From contig OZ246887.1 in the NCBI GenBank assembly GCA_965231765.1, positions 5,332,001-5,396,000 of the forward strand: a DNA stretch of 64,000 nt, read 5' to 3'. The notes below the pieces were generated by a model, which was not told where the DNA came from, searched no databases, and saw only the letters and a list, made by a program, of their open reading frames with translations. Shown one piece after another: positions 42,875 to 51,944 of this stretch (the stretch's first letter is position 1; each line of letters starts with the position of its first letter). Both the position numbers and the translations under genes were made by a program. This DNA is from JAAXHF01 sp963665955. Lineage in GTDB: Bacteria > Desulfobacterota > Binatia > Bin18.

Positions 42875-43385
42875 GCTGGCCAATGAGCTCAGTGGGGTGC
42901 CAGTCTCTGCACGTCCTCTCGGCATAGTAGTGCTCAGCGGAGTGAGTGCTATCCTCTTACAAACTAGCCTCTTTCCTCACTCCCCCTTCGTGCCTGACTT
43001 TGTATTGATTCTGTGTGTCTACATCGGTATCCATTATCGCTCTGTCGGTGGGGCGGCAGCCGCCTTTTTCCTGGGCTATATTCTTGATACCTGCTCTGGC
43101 GCACCTGTAGGCATGCATGCCTGTGCTATGAGCACGGTGTTTGCTGCTGTAGCAGCCATATCCGGTAGCTTGTGGCTCAATAATCCGCCAGCTGTGCTGG
43201 GACTCATTTTGCTGGGCGTCGGCCTGAAAACAGCGGTGTTTCTCGTTTTCAGCACATTTGGTCAGCTGGCGACGGTTCTGCAACCGGTGATCGTACGCTA
43301 CGTGATGTGGGATGCCGCTGTTGCTATGCTCCTGACTCCTATCGTATTTATTGTGCTCCGCCGCCGAGAACCCGAGTCTGGATAA
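42819..43385 (+). CDS. mreD: Rod shape-determining protein MreD
   Basis: A 188-residue inner-membrane protein with about five helices (e.g. PDFVLILCVYIGIHYRSVGG and AAFFLGYILDTCSGAPVGMH). ATG 42819 has GGAGG nine bases upstream and overlaps mreC by 56 bases. The long hydrophilic start reflects that overlap, and a later GTG is a possible alternative. Stabilises the MreBC-RodA-PBP2 complex. Confidence 0.85.
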   Translation: MLSLPSWKKFWSSPADPNRLANELSGVPVSARPLGIVVLSGVSAILLQTSLFPHSPFVPDFVLILCVYIGIHYRSVGGAAAAFFLGYILDTCSGAPVGMHACAMSTVFAAVAAISGSLWLNNPPAVLGLILLGVGLKTAVFLVFSTFGQLATVLQPVIVRYVMWDAAVAMLLTPIVFIVLRRREPESG

Positions 43386-45260
43386 ATGCCAATGCGCGAC
43401 CCTGCTGATGTGCTTGGTGGGAAAAATGCTCCACCGTCCGACGGTGCTCGACTGAGTATCCTCGGTATCCTGATGTGTTGCGTCCTGGCCTCGCTGAGTC
43501 TCCGCTTATGGTACCTCCAATTAGAAGAAGGCCACAGCTTCCGCGCTCGTTCTGAACGCAACCGACTCCGTCTCCAGCATGTCCCTGCGGTCCGCGGCAA
43601 CCTGTACGATCGCATGGGCAGGGTACTGGTGAATAATCTGCCTTCTTTTGATGTCGTCTTCAGGCTCAAAGACATTCCTGATTTAGAGCAAACCGTATTG
43701 GAGTTAGCCAGTTATCTGCCTGACGGTCAACTCTTATCTACCGGAGGAATGCTGCCGCACGATCCACGTCGGCCGGCCCACTCAGGGGTGGTCGCCGCCC
43801 GTGATGTGGATTGGCCCCTTATTCTGGCAGTCGAATCGCGTCAGCATGATTTCCCCGGGGTGAGCATTGAAACACGCTCCAGGCGGTACTATCCAATGCA
43901 AAACCTGGCCGCGCATATCCTCGGTTACGTTGGGGAGGTCAGCCCACGCGAGTTGGAGCAGGCTTCAGGCTACCGGCGTGGAGACATGGTCGGAAAGTTT
44001 GGGGTGGAAAAAACCTGGGATGCTGCTCTGCGTGGACAGAGTGGCACCCAACAGCTTGAGGTTGATGCCAGCGGCAGACGATTGCGTATCCTTGAAGAAG
44101 TCCCGGCGCAGATGGGGCAGAGCCTGATCCTGACTATTGATATGGATTTGCAACAACAGGTTGAGAAGATTCTCGGAGAAAAACCTGGAGCGATAGCCGT
44201 TTTAGATGTCAATAGCGGAGAAATTCTGGCTTTAGCCAGTGCCCCAAGCTTTGATCCAGGTATCTTTGCCCGTGGGATTACGACCGAAGAGTGGCGCATC
44301 TTACACGACGACCCGCTCCATCCGCTGACGAATCGGGCTACCCAGGGGCAATATCCTCCAGCATCAACTTTCAAGATCATTAGTGCGGCGGCGGCATTAG
44401 AGGAAGGGGTGGTTACCCCTGATATGCGCTTTTACTGCCCAGGTCGGCTCCGTGTCGCTGGGCGTACATTTCACTGCTGGCGGCAACATGGCAGTGTCGA
44501 TCTGCGCCGTGCGCTGGCTGTATCCTGTGATGTGTATTTCTACCAGTTGGGACGCCGGCTTGGTATCCAGCATTTGGCAGACTATGCCCGCCGTTTTGGT
44601 TTGGGCCAGCCGTTAGGTATTGGCCTGGCTCATGAAGCCGGCGGAGTGATTCCTGATCCAGCCTGGAAACAAAAACGAATTGGCGGCCCGTGGTATCCCG
44701 GAGAGACAATCTCAGCTGTGATCGGACAAGGTTATGCGACAGCAACTCCGCTGCAAATGGCTGCCGTTACTGCGGCTGTGGCCAATGGTGGGACAGTCTA
44801 TCGGCCCCACATTGTGAAGCAGCTTATTGATGCACGAGGCGACGTTGTCAAAAATGTTGCGCCGGAAGTGGTGAGCCAGACTGGCATCAGTCCAGAGCAT
44901 TTGCAGGTGATCACTGAGGGTATGACCGATGTGGTCCACAAAGACTATGGGACGGGTAAAAGAGCCCGCGTCCAACAGGTCCATGTCGCGGGTAAAACAG
45001 GCACTGCACAGGTCATTTCTGGACGCGGAGGACGCAGCAAACAGATCGCCCGTCGGTTTCGGGATCATGCCTGGTTTGTGGCTTTTGCCCCGCTTGAGGC
45101 GCCCAAGGTTGCCGTCGTGTGTCTGCTTGAGCACTCTGCTCACGGGGGAGGAAAAGCGGCCGCACCCCTTGTCGGGGAAGTCCTGCACACGTATTTCTCT
45201 TTAGTCCGTCAGCGAGGGGGGACGCCAGGTGTTCGACAGGCGGCTTATCACCCATTTTGA
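43386..45260 (+). CDS. mrdA: Penicillin-binding protein 2 (transpeptidase)
   Basis: A 624-residue class B PBP. N-terminal anchor (LSILGILMCCVLASLSLRLWYL), the PBP dimerisation region, and the three transpeptidase motifs: STFK in QYPPASTFKIIS, SCD in AVSCDVYFY and KTG in VAGKTGTAQ. Cross-links peptidoglycan for lateral growth. Its start abuts the mreD stop and its 3' end overlaps rodA. Confidence 0.95.
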   Translation: MPMRDPADVLGGKNAPPSDGARLSILGILMCCVLASLSLRLWYLQLEEGHSFRARSERNRLRLQHVPAVRGNLYDRMGRVLVNNLPSFDVVFRLKDIPDLEQTVLELASYLPDGQLLSTGGMLPHDPRRPAHSGVVAARDVDWPLILAVESRQHDFPGVSIETRSRRYYPMQNLAAHILGYVGEVSPRELEQASGYRRGDMVGKFGVEKTWDAALRGQSGTQQLEVDASGRRLRILEEVPAQMGQSLILTIDMDLQQQVEKILGEKPGAIAVLDVNSGEILALASAPSFDPGIFARGITTEEWRILHDDPLHPLTNRATQGQYPPASTFKIISAAAALEEGVVTPDMRFYCPGRLRVAGRTFHCWRQHGSVDLRRALAVSCDVYFYQLGRRLGIQHLADYARRFGLGQPLGIGLAHEAGGVIPDPAWKQKRIGGPWYPGETISAVIGQGYATATPLQMAAVTAAVANGGTVYRPHIVKQLIDARGDVVKNVAPEVVSQTGISPEHLQVITEGMTDVVHKDYGTGKRARVQQVHVAGKTGTAQVISGRGGRSKQIARRFRDHAWFVAFAPLEAPKVAVVCLLEHSAHGGGKAAAPLVGEVLHTYFSLVRQRGGTPGVRQAAYHPF

Positions 45261-46329
45261 GTGGCTGCTCCTTCTCCTCACGCTGCTGCTACTTGGTGTG
45301 GGCGTGCTGGGCGTGTATAGCGCAACCTATACTGGGAGTCCTCGCCTCAACCCGCGTGTGGTCCGCCAACTGATGTGGGTTGGCATAGGCTGCCTCGGCA
45401 TGGGGGTGGCATTTGCCATCGACTATCGGCGCTTTGAGAAATGGGCCTACCCATTATATATCTGCTCCCTGTTTCTCCTCATCCTTGTCCCTCTCATCGG
45501 TTCATTTGGTGGAGGCGCACGACGCTGGATTGCGATTGGACCGTTTGCCATCCAGCCGGCCGAGTTTGCCAAAATTGGACTGATCCTGGTACTGGCCCGG
45601 TTTTTTCATCGCTATGCCCCGACGGAAGGGTATGGCTTGCCTGATCTGTTTCTCCCGACTGTTTTAGTCTTGGTGCCGACTTCGCTGGTAATACTCCAAC
45701 CCAATCTGGGCATGGCCGTTTCCTTTGGGCTGCTTTTTGTGAGCCTGATTTTTGCTGCTGGCCTACGCTGGGGATCACTCCTACTGTTAGGAGTGGGGGG
45801 CGGTAGCGGGCTACCCTTCCTGTGGTACTATGTCATGAAACCGTACCAGAAGCAGCGCGTCCTCTCGTTTTTGAAGCCAGATAGCGATCCGCTGGGGACA
45901 GGCTACCATATGATCCAATCCAAGATCTCCGTTGGATCAGGCATGGTTTGGGGGAAAGGCTTTCTGCAGAGTACCCAGAGTCGGCTCGACTTTTTACCTG
46001 AGACGCATACTGACTTTGTGTTTGCCGTTTTTGCTGAGGAATGGGGTTTTGTCGGGGCAACGGCTCTTCTCGGGCTCTACGCGCTCTTACTGGTGCGACT
46101 CTTGGTGATTGCATGGCGGGCGCGGGATCGTTTTGGCTCGCTGCTTGCTGTTGGCTGTGCCGCCTTGGTATTCTGGCCGGCCTTGTTCAATATTGGGATG
46201 AATATCGGCCTGTTGCCCGTGGTTGGTACCCCACTTCCCCTGGTCAGTTACGGTGGATCTTCGCTGCTAACGGTGATGATTGCGATTGGCCTGGCGCTCA
46301 ATGTGAGTACCAGGCGAGCAATTTTTTGA
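45229..46329 (+). CDS. rodA: Peptidoglycan glycosyltransferase RodA
   Basis: A 366-residue SEDS polymerase with about ten helices. The GTG start lies inside the end of mrdA (32-bp overlap), after GAGGGGGGACG. Conserved blocks: GGGARRWIAIGPFAIQPAEFAK, PETHTDFVFAVFAEEWGFVG and VGTPLPLVSYGGSS. Works with PBP2 to make lateral wall. Confidence 0.95.
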   Translation: MFDRRLITHFEWLLLLLTLLLLGVGVLGVYSATYTGSPRLNPRVVRQLMWVGIGCLGMGVAFAIDYRRFEKWAYPLYICSLFLLILVPLIGSFGGGARRWIAIGPFAIQPAEFAKIGLILVLARFFHRYAPTEGYGLPDLFLPTVLVLVPTSLVILQPNLGMAVSFGLLFVSLIFAAGLRWGSLLLLGVGGGSGLPFLWYYVMKPYQKQRVLSFLKPDSDPLGTGYHMIQSKISVGSGMVWGKGFLQSTQSRLDFLPETHTDFVFAVFAEEWGFVGATALLGLYALLLVRLLVIAWRARDRFGSLLAVGCAALVFWPALFNIGMNIGLLPVVGTPLPLVSYGGSSLLTVMIAIGLALNVSTRRAIF

Positions 46330-46338
46330 GGGTTTTAA

Positions 46339-46662
46339 TCACACGACGTTTTTAATCGCCTCTTCGAGTTTGGCTCTCGGGACAGCGCCGACAATCTGCT
46401 CTTGGACTTCTCCGCCCTTGAACAGGATCAGGTTTGGAATACCCCGAACGTTATAGTTGGCGGGCGTCTTAGGGTTGTCGTCCACATTCAGCTTCACGAC
46501 TTTGAGTTTGCCGTCGTATTCACCGGCCAAGGCTTCTACCGTTGGGGCAATGGCTTTACACGGACCACACCACTCTGCCCACAGGTCAAGCAACACAGGC
46601 AGCTCAGATTTGAGCACTTCCGCATCAAAATTATCGTCAGAAACGTTTATCACATCAGCCAT
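46339..46662 (-). CDS. trxA: Thioredoxin
   Basis: A 107-residue single-domain thioredoxin with the redox motif WAEWCGPCKAIAP and the cis-proline segment IPNLILFKGG. Both active-site residues are cysteines. AAGGAGG precedes the ATG. Cytoplasmic dithiol reductant, and a candidate electron donor for the two selenoperoxidases in the window. Convergent with rodA, nine bases apart. Confidence 0.95.
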   Translation of the reverse strand: MADVINVSDDNFDAEVLKSELPVLLDLWAEWCGPCKAIAPTVEALAGEYDGKLKVVKLNVDDNPKTPANYNVRGIPNLILFKGGEVQEQIVGAVPRAKLEEAIKNVV

Positions 46663-47002
46663 GCATATCCTCCTTACGTTCAGTCATGTTCAATCATGGC
46701 TCCGTGATACCAAAAAACATATGCTGAACATAGTAGAGAAAGAAAGAAATTTGCTCGGCTGAGAGAATATGATTATGCAGATCTGGTCAGCATTGCTATC
46801 AACTTCATCGCCCATGCGGGACGCTAAAGTCGATCACCGGCCCCTTTCAAAAGGTGGCAAACACTGCCTCGACGGCTTCGTCATAGACTTCTTAGCTGGT
46901 CGAGAAGCTATTCCGATATACGCTACTATTGACGGTTCGGTAGATGAGATCATTGAGAGTATCAATTGACTCCCCGCCCGAACCACTCTAGGGGAGGAAC
47001 CT
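46663..47002. other. Intergenic region, thioredoxin to hpnA
   Basis: About 340 bases between divergent genes. An open frame of 66 codons at 46769-46969 (contains HCLDGFVIDFLAGREAIPIY) lacks a ribosome binding site and any recognised family, so I do not call it a gene. The region should contain the promoters of thioredoxin and of the hopanoid genes. Confidence 0.4.
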
Positions 47003-47995
47003 ATGCGCGTGTTAGTAACTGGAGCAACGGGATTCGTTGGCGGTATTGTCGCTCGGGCGCTGGTTCGAGCAGGCCATGAGGTCCGGGCGCTGGTCAGATC
47101 AGGTGCTGAGCAACGCCTGCTGGCGGACTTGCCCTTGGAGATCGTGCCTGGGGATGTACGTGAACGTGATGCTGTCCGCCGGGCAACGGCTGGCTGCGCC
47201 CAGGTCTATCATGTGGCTGCGCTTTACAAACTGTGGGTACGCCACAAAAACGATATGTATGAGAGTAACGTGACGGGAACCGAAAACGTCCTGCTCGCAG
47301 CACGGGAAGAGGGCGTTGAAAAGATCGTCTATACCAGTTCAGTGGCCACCCTCGGCTGTGCCGGAGATGGCACGCTGGGCACAGAAGATACCGCAGTCTG
47401 TCTAGCCGATATGGTTGGCCATTATAAGCGCAGCAAGTATATCGCTGAACAGCTTGCCTTGAAATACGCGAGTGAAGGTCTGCCCGTTGTCATTGTAAAT
47501 CCCAGCACCCCGGTCGGGATTGGAGATCTCAAGCCGACTCCGACCGGTCAAATGATTGTGGATTTTCTGAATGGCCGGATGCCGGGCTATGTTGAGACTG
47601 GGCTCAATCTGGTCGATGTGGAAGATGTTGCGTGTGGCCATCTTTTGGCTGCGGAAAAGGGGCAGGTTGGCGAAAAGTATATTCTTGGCCACGAAAATCT
47701 CAGTCTACAACGTATCCTTGGGCTACTGTCTGAGCTGACGAGGCAGCCTGCTCCGACATTCAAAGTCCCGTATGTGCTGGCTCTTGGAGCGGCCTATGGA
47801 GACGCAGCCTTGGCCTGGCTAGTTCCCGGCCGCGAGCCGTCAATTCCCCCAGTCGGGGTAAAGCTGAGTAAGAAAAAAATGTTCTTTGATGCCAGCAAAG
47901 CGGTCCAGCAGCTGGGTTTGCCACAAACTCCGGCTCGGGAGGCGCTACGTAAAGCGGTATCCTGGTTTCAACAGTTTGGCTATATCGAAAAGTAG
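47003..47995 (+). CDS. hpnA: Hopanoid-associated sugar epimerase HpnA
   Basis: A 330-residue extended SDR with VLVTGATGFVGG, the active-site YKRSK in VGHYKRSKYIAEQ and the hopanoid-type segment VYHVAALYKLWV. GGGGAGG precedes the ATG. Genes of this type accompany squalene-hopene cyclase clusters, although the precise reaction is not settled. HpnB follows 10 bp later. Confidence 0.85.
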   Translation: MRVLVTGATGFVGGIVARALVRAGHEVRALVRSGAEQRLLADLPLEIVPGDVRERDAVRRATAGCAQVYHVAALYKLWVRHKNDMYESNVTGTENVLLAAREEGVEKIVYTSSVATLGCAGDGTLGTEDTAVCLADMVGHYKRSKYIAEQLALKYASEGLPVVIVNPSTPVGIGDLKPTPTGQMIVDFLNGRMPGYVETGLNLVDVEDVACGHLLAAEKGQVGEKYILGHENLSLQRILGLLSELTRQPAPTFKVPYVLALGAAYGDAALAWLVPGREPSIPPVGVKLSKKKMFFDASKAVQQLGLPQTPAREALRKAVSWFQQFGYIEK

Positions 47996-48005
47996 GGGGT
48001 AGGGA

Positions 48006-49283
48006 GTGGATATTCTCCTCTTTTTGGGCGCACTGTCTGTTTTGATGTGGCTCGGGATTCTTTTGCATCCTGCTCGTCCGTGGGACTTTCAGCCCGTCGG
48101 TGAAGACACTGCAGCGGCATTAGAAGCCGGTCAACGAGACGACTGGCCGTCTGTGTGTATCCTTGTGCCTGCCCGCAATGAAGCCGAATCCCTCCCACGG
48201 ACGCTGCCGACGCTGCTGAAACAAGAGTATCCTGGTCCACTCAAGGTTATTGTGGTTGATGACCGCTCAGCAGATGAGACCGTGGAGACTGCCCGGCGTA
48301 TCAGTCGAGAACTCAGTCAAGAACTCAGCCAAGAACTCAGCCATGAACTCCAAACGGAAAAGCAACTGACAGTCCTCTCCGGCGCGGCTCTACCACCCGG
48401 TTGGGTCGGAAAAGTCTGGGCGCTTGAGCAGGGCGCGGCGGCGTGTGGTGTTGCAAGTCTGGAAGCGGCTGCTCTGCACCAGCACGGCGGGTATGAGCAA
48501 CTTTCGAATCCACACTATCTGTTACTGACGGATGCCGACATTCGACATGCTCCACACTCATTGTGGCGCCTTGTTGCAGAAAGTGAGCAGCATGGGCTTG
48601 CCCTGAATAGCCGTATGGCACGCCTGCGGTGTGTCTCAGCGGCCGAGCAACTCTTGATCCCAGCTTTTGTTTTCTTTTTCAACCTGTTGTACCCGATGCG
48701 CTGGGTCAACACGCCTAAGAGTCGGGTCGCCGCTTCAGCAGGTGGCTGTGTATTGCTGGCTGCGTCCGCGCTGAAAAAAATAGGCGGCTTTGCCAGCATT
48801 AGAAATGAGATTATTGACGATGTGAATCTGGCCCGTCAGGTGAAGAACTGCCAGCTGCCTATCCGATTGGCTTTGAGTCGCTACGACGTGACAAGCTTAC
48901 GGACATACGACGTGCTGGCCTCTATCTGGATCATGGTCCGTCGCACAGCATTTACTGAGCTCGGCTACTCAGCGTTGCGCCTGATTGGGACCATTATCGG
49001 TTTAGGGCTGCTCTTTCTCCTGCCCCTAATGTACGTACTGTTAGGAATCGGATTAACAGTTTTTGGCGAGATTCCTGTCCAGCATGGCACGTTGCTCGCT
49101 GCTGTAGGCTTGGGCGCGCTACTTGTGATGGCAGGAGTCTACCGGCCTGCTATTCGGTTCTTTGGCTTGTCAGCCGAGTGGATATGGACACTTCCACTGG
49201 CCGGCACCTTGTATGGGACCATGACGTTCGATTCGGCTATCAGATATTGGACGAGGAAACGCATCGGTTGGCGTGACAGTTAA
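48006..49283 (+). CDS. hpnB: Hopanoid-associated glycosyltransferase HpnB
   Basis: A 425-residue family 2 glycosyltransferase: VCILVPARNEAESLPRTLP, VIVVDDRSADETVE, LLLTDADIRHAP and a multi-helix C-terminal half. GTG start. A run of four 12-bp repeats near residues 100-115 encodes SREL-SQEL-SQEL-SHEL, an insertion in the loop after the nucleotide-binding strand. Overlaps no neighbour; the hpnG gene is 445 bp further, beyond the small GlsB-type gene. Confidence 0.87.
   Translation: MDILLFLGALSVLMWLGILLHPARPWDFQPVGEDTAAALEAGQRDDWPSVCILVPARNEAESLPRTLPTLLKQEYPGPLKVIVVDDRSADETVETARRISRELSQELSQELSHELQTEKQLTVLSGAALPPGWVGKVWALEQGAAACGVASLEAAALHQHGGYEQLSNPHYLLLTDADIRHAPHSLWRLVAESEQHGLALNSRMARLRCVSAAEQLLIPAFVFFFNLLYPMRWVNTPKSRVAASAGGCVLLAASALKKIGGFASIRNEIIDDVNLARQVKNCQLPIRLALSRYDVTSLRTYDVLASIWIMVRRTAFTELGYSALRLIGTIIGLGLLFLLPLMYVLLGIGLTVFGEIPVQHGTLLAAVGLGALLVMAGVYRPAIRFFGLSAEWIWTLPLAGTLYGTMTFDSAIRYWTRKRIGWRDS
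48302..48349 (+). repeat. Four tandem 12-bp repeats inside hpnB
   Basis: Units read CAGTCGAGAACT, CAGTCAAGAACT, CAGCCAAGAACT and CAGCCATGAACT, each translated as a four-residue S-x-E-L unit. The copies keep the frame, so slippage could change repeat number without disrupting the enzyme. Confidence 0.8.
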
Positions 49284-49378
49284 TGTCATGACTGCTTCTC
49301 ATTTGTGACATTTTTGAAGTTGACCGATTGCCTCGAAGCATGATAAGGAGCTGCCAGCATGGAAGGAGGACGAGTACT

Positions 49379-49630
49379 ATGGGTATCATCTCCTGGCTCA
49401 TCTTTGGTCTTCTTGTTGGGGCTGTGGCGAAGTTTATTATGCCGGGGAAAGATCCTGGAGGAATCATCGTCACCAGCCTGATTGGGATTGCAGGAGCATT
49501 CATCGGTGGTTTGATCTCTTCTTTTTTAGGGTTCGGGACTGTCAATAGCTTTAGCCTCGGTAGTATGGCGATTGCGACTGGTGGAGCGCTCATCTTGTTG
49601 TTTGGGTATCGTCAATTGAAGAGCACATAA
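49379..49630 (+). CDS. GlsB/YeaQ/YmgE-type membrane protein
   Basis: An 83-residue protein with three hydrophobic helices; the motif ISWLIFGLLVGAVAKFIMPGKDPGG is cited here in part as WLIFGLLVGAVAKFI, followed by VTSLIGIAGAFIGGLI. GGAAGGAGG precedes ATG 49379. Members respond to stress or associate with transglycosylases. It sits between hpnB and hpnG. Confidence 0.87.
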   Translation: MGIISWLIFGLLVGAVAKFIMPGKDPGGIIVTSLIGIAGAFIGGLISSFLGFGTVNSFSLGSMAIATGGALILLFGYRQLKST

Positions 49631-49727
49631 GGTGCAGACTCATTTGGCCTATGCGTATGATCTGATAGCCTGATTAAGATTCGTCTCTTGTGGAGCGCGT
49701 AGTCACGTATCCCGTTTTGTACTCAGC

Positions 49728-50492
49728 ATGCAACAGCCAAACTCACTGCCTCTTGCCGTATTCACTGCTCTGTCATGGGAAAGTGCAGCTGTTCGAGCCG
49801 CCTTACGTCAAGTCAGGTGCGAAGACAAACGGGTGTGGCGGGGAGTGGCAGGCCAGCGAGATGTTTTGGTGATTACTGGAGGGATTGGCCCACATCGGAC
49901 ACAGCAGGTGGTTGAGCGATTTCAGGACATGCCTTTGGGGGCCGTATTGTCTGTTGGCTGTGCCGGAGCCTTACGGGCAGACTTAGCCGCAGGGCAGCTT
50001 GTGCTCGCACCGGATACTCGGATGTATGCGACAGATTCTGAATCGCAGCTAGACCGGTTCCTGACTCACCCCGACTTGCTGGCTCAAGCCCGTATGGTAG
50101 CCATGCAAGCTGCAATTGTTGTAGCTGAGGGACCTCTCTTCACCAGTCCGCGAGTTCTCTTGACGACTGAGGAAAAAGAACACCACGGCAAACAGACCGA
50201 GGCGATTGCGGTTGAGATGGAAAGTGGCGTGCACGCTGCGTTTGCCCAGAGTCGGCGGTTGCCTTTTTTGCCCGTACGAGTGATTCTTGATTCAGTCGGA
50301 ATGTCTCTGCCTGCCATAAAAGGACTCACCACACCTGAAGGCGATGTACGCCCTTTCAAAGCGGTATCCCGTGTTGTCACTCATCCTCGTTCTTTACCGC
50401 TACTGCTGGAACTCGGACGTGTCCGAGCTCGGGCTGCCCAGACAATAACCACACTGTGTCGGGCACTGTTACCCGTTCTGGATGCTGCTTAA
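49728..50492 (+). CDS. hpnG: Hopanoid-associated phosphorylase HpnG (adenosylhopane nucleosidase)
   Basis: A 254-residue purine-phosphorylase-fold enzyme: LAVFTALSWESAAVRAAL, VLVITGGIGPHR, LSVGCAGALR and VEMESGVHAAFAQ. In hopanoid synthesis HpnG removes adenine from adenosylhopane to give phosphoribohopane. HpnH (the radical SAM enzyme before it) and squalene-hopene cyclase are not in the window, so the full pathway must continue elsewhere. Confidence 0.82.
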   Translation: MQQPNSLPLAVFTALSWESAAVRAALRQVRCEDKRVWRGVAGQRDVLVITGGIGPHRTQQVVERFQDMPLGAVLSVGCAGALRADLAAGQLVLAPDTRMYATDSESQLDRFLTHPDLLAQARMVAMQAAIVVAEGPLFTSPRVLLTTEEKEHHGKQTEAIAVEMESGVHAAFAQSRRLPFLPVRVILDSVGMSLPAIKGLTTPEGDVRPFKAVSRVVTHPRSLPLLLELGRVRARAAQTITTLCRALLPVLDAA

Positions 50493-50510
50493 AACAGACT
50501 CTTCAGTTGT

Positions 50511-51293
50511 TTACTGGCCTGTGGCTGCTTTTTCCGTCATCAGTTTTTTCTGTAGTTCAAACGCCGGCTTTGCCAAGTCACGTCGTCCCAGCTTCAAATA
50601 GCCCTTCCACGACTTTTCCAAGGTCGTGATAGCCTTGTCTCGTTGGCCCAGTTCACTGTAGACCTTGCCCAAACCACCGTAGGCTTCTGGGTCGTTTGGA
50701 TTGAGCCGGACGACCTCTTCATACTCCTGCATGGCCTCTTTATACAGTCCTTTTTCGCTATAGACTCCAGCCAGTTGGTTATGCGCAGCGCTCATGTCTG
50801 GCTCAAGCCGGACCGCCTCTCTATACGATTCAATGGCCTGATCCTTTTGGCCAATCTTGGCCAGCTCTTGGCCCAGTTCAAAATGGGCCGACGCCGAGTC
50901 TGCCTTATACTGTAGAGCTTGTTTGAACGCCTGAGCAGCCTCAGCCGATTTGTTGTTACGCCGCAATTCTACGCCTCGCTTCACATAATAGCCCGCCAGA
51001 GCTGTACGAGCTCCCTCGTGACCAGCATTCCGTTGCAAAACTTCTCGGTGCCAGTTCAGTGAATCGTCAATCGCTCCTAGCTTTTCATACACGATTCCCA
51101 GACGGTAGCGGGCTTCGACATGTTCGGGTTCCTCCTTGAGGAGCTCGGTATACTCCGATATCGCCTCGCTCCAGCGCATCGTTTCCTCATATCCCATCCC
51201 TCGGCTCATCCGCTCCTGGGCCTGAACTGTAGGGAGAATCATAAGACTCAGGCTGAATATGCTTGTCAGTAGCCAATACTGTTTTTTCACCAT
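50511..51293 (-). CDS. Exported tetratricopeptide-repeat protein
   Basis: A 260-residue protein with signal peptide (WLLTSIFSLSLMILPTVQAQ) and at least four TPR units (EALKKP-like blocks ARYRLGIVYEKLGAI, AHFELGQELAKIGQKDQAIE, AHNQLAGVYSEKGLYKEAM and AYGGLGKVYSELGQRDKA). A periplasmic protein-protein interaction scaffold. Convergent with hpnG, 18 bp apart. Confidence 0.85.
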   Translation of the reverse strand: MVKKQYWLLTSIFSLSLMILPTVQAQERMSRGMGYEETMRWSEAISEYTELLKEEPEHVEARYRLGIVYEKLGAIDDSLNWHREVLQRNAGHEGARTALAGYYVKRGVELRRNNKSAEAAQAFKQALQYKADSASAHFELGQELAKIGQKDQAIESYREAVRLEPDMSAAHNQLAGVYSEKGLYKEAMQEYEEVVRLNPNDPEAYGGLGKVYSELGQRDKAITTLEKSWKGYLKLGRRDLAKPAFELQKKLMTEKAATGQ

Positions 51294-51487
51294 TTCCTCC
51301 GATCTCGGGCGAGAATGTGTGACCCCATCTCATCTATGCGTTACCCTATTATGCATAACCACCTTGTGGACCCTCTGCAATCCAGGTCTGGAGTTTGCCT
51401 GCATTGAGATGGGATTTTGTAGGACCTAGGCGGCTTGGTCATTGTACGATACAATGCCGAAATTGTATGAACGGTAAGGAGGACGTC

Positions 51488-51706
51488 ATGGCTTCGTGCG
51501 AGCATCTCGGGAGTGCGGAAGAACAGATGCGAGACCTCCTGCGCATGGTGAACGACCATTTAAAACAGTATGATCCAGATGAAGATGCGTATGGGTCACT
51601 TTTAGCTGTTGCCCACCATATCAATGAAGCCTTTCGCGAACTGAGCTATTTGCTTGACCAGGCTGAGGACGCGGAGGAACATCTTGAAAAAGAAATCGGC
51701 CATTAG
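51488..51706 (+). CDS. Small acidic helical protein of unknown function
   Basis: A 72-residue protein starting after AAGGAGG (seven bases before ATG). Mostly helical and acidic, with a possible coiled coil (HHINEAFRELSYLLDQAEDAEEHL). No family was recognised. It is followed 15 bp later by another small gene. Alternative in-frame starts lie upstream but lack this ribosome binding site. Confidence 0.65.
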   Translation: MASCEHLGSAEEQMRDLLRMVNDHLKQYDPDEDAYGSLLAVAHHINEAFRELSYLLDQAEDAEEHLEKEIGH

Positions 51707-51721
51707 AAGCGTGGAAAGCGT

Positions 51722-51910
51722 ATGGAACAGCAACCATCCCAGACTGAAAAACTGCCCCGCCTGTTAACCGCCCGGAATGGATTTGTCTTGCATATCACCC
51801 CGCAGATCAAGCCTCAGAAGGTGAAGATGCAAAAATCTGCAGGGCCTCACCTTATCTATAGCATCTCGTATATGCATCCCGAGCCAATCACCTTGACCCG
51901 GAGTAATTAA
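51722..51910 (+). CDS. Small hypothetical protein
   Basis: A 62-residue basic open frame after GGAAAG, 15 bp from the previous small gene. It ends HPEPITLTRSN. No family resemblance; lower confidence because of length, but its position and ribosome binding site favour a real gene. Confidence 0.4.
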   Translation: MEQQPSQTEKLPRLLTARNGFVLHITPQIKPQKVKMQKSAGPHLIYSISYMHPEPITLTRSN

Positions 51911-51944
51911 AAAAGTTCCGAGGATAAGGTTTAAGGTCTAAGAT

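Noticed and set aside
46769..46969. A 66-codon open frame between trxA and hpnA
   Set aside because: No ribosome binding site and no recognised family; kept as intergenic.
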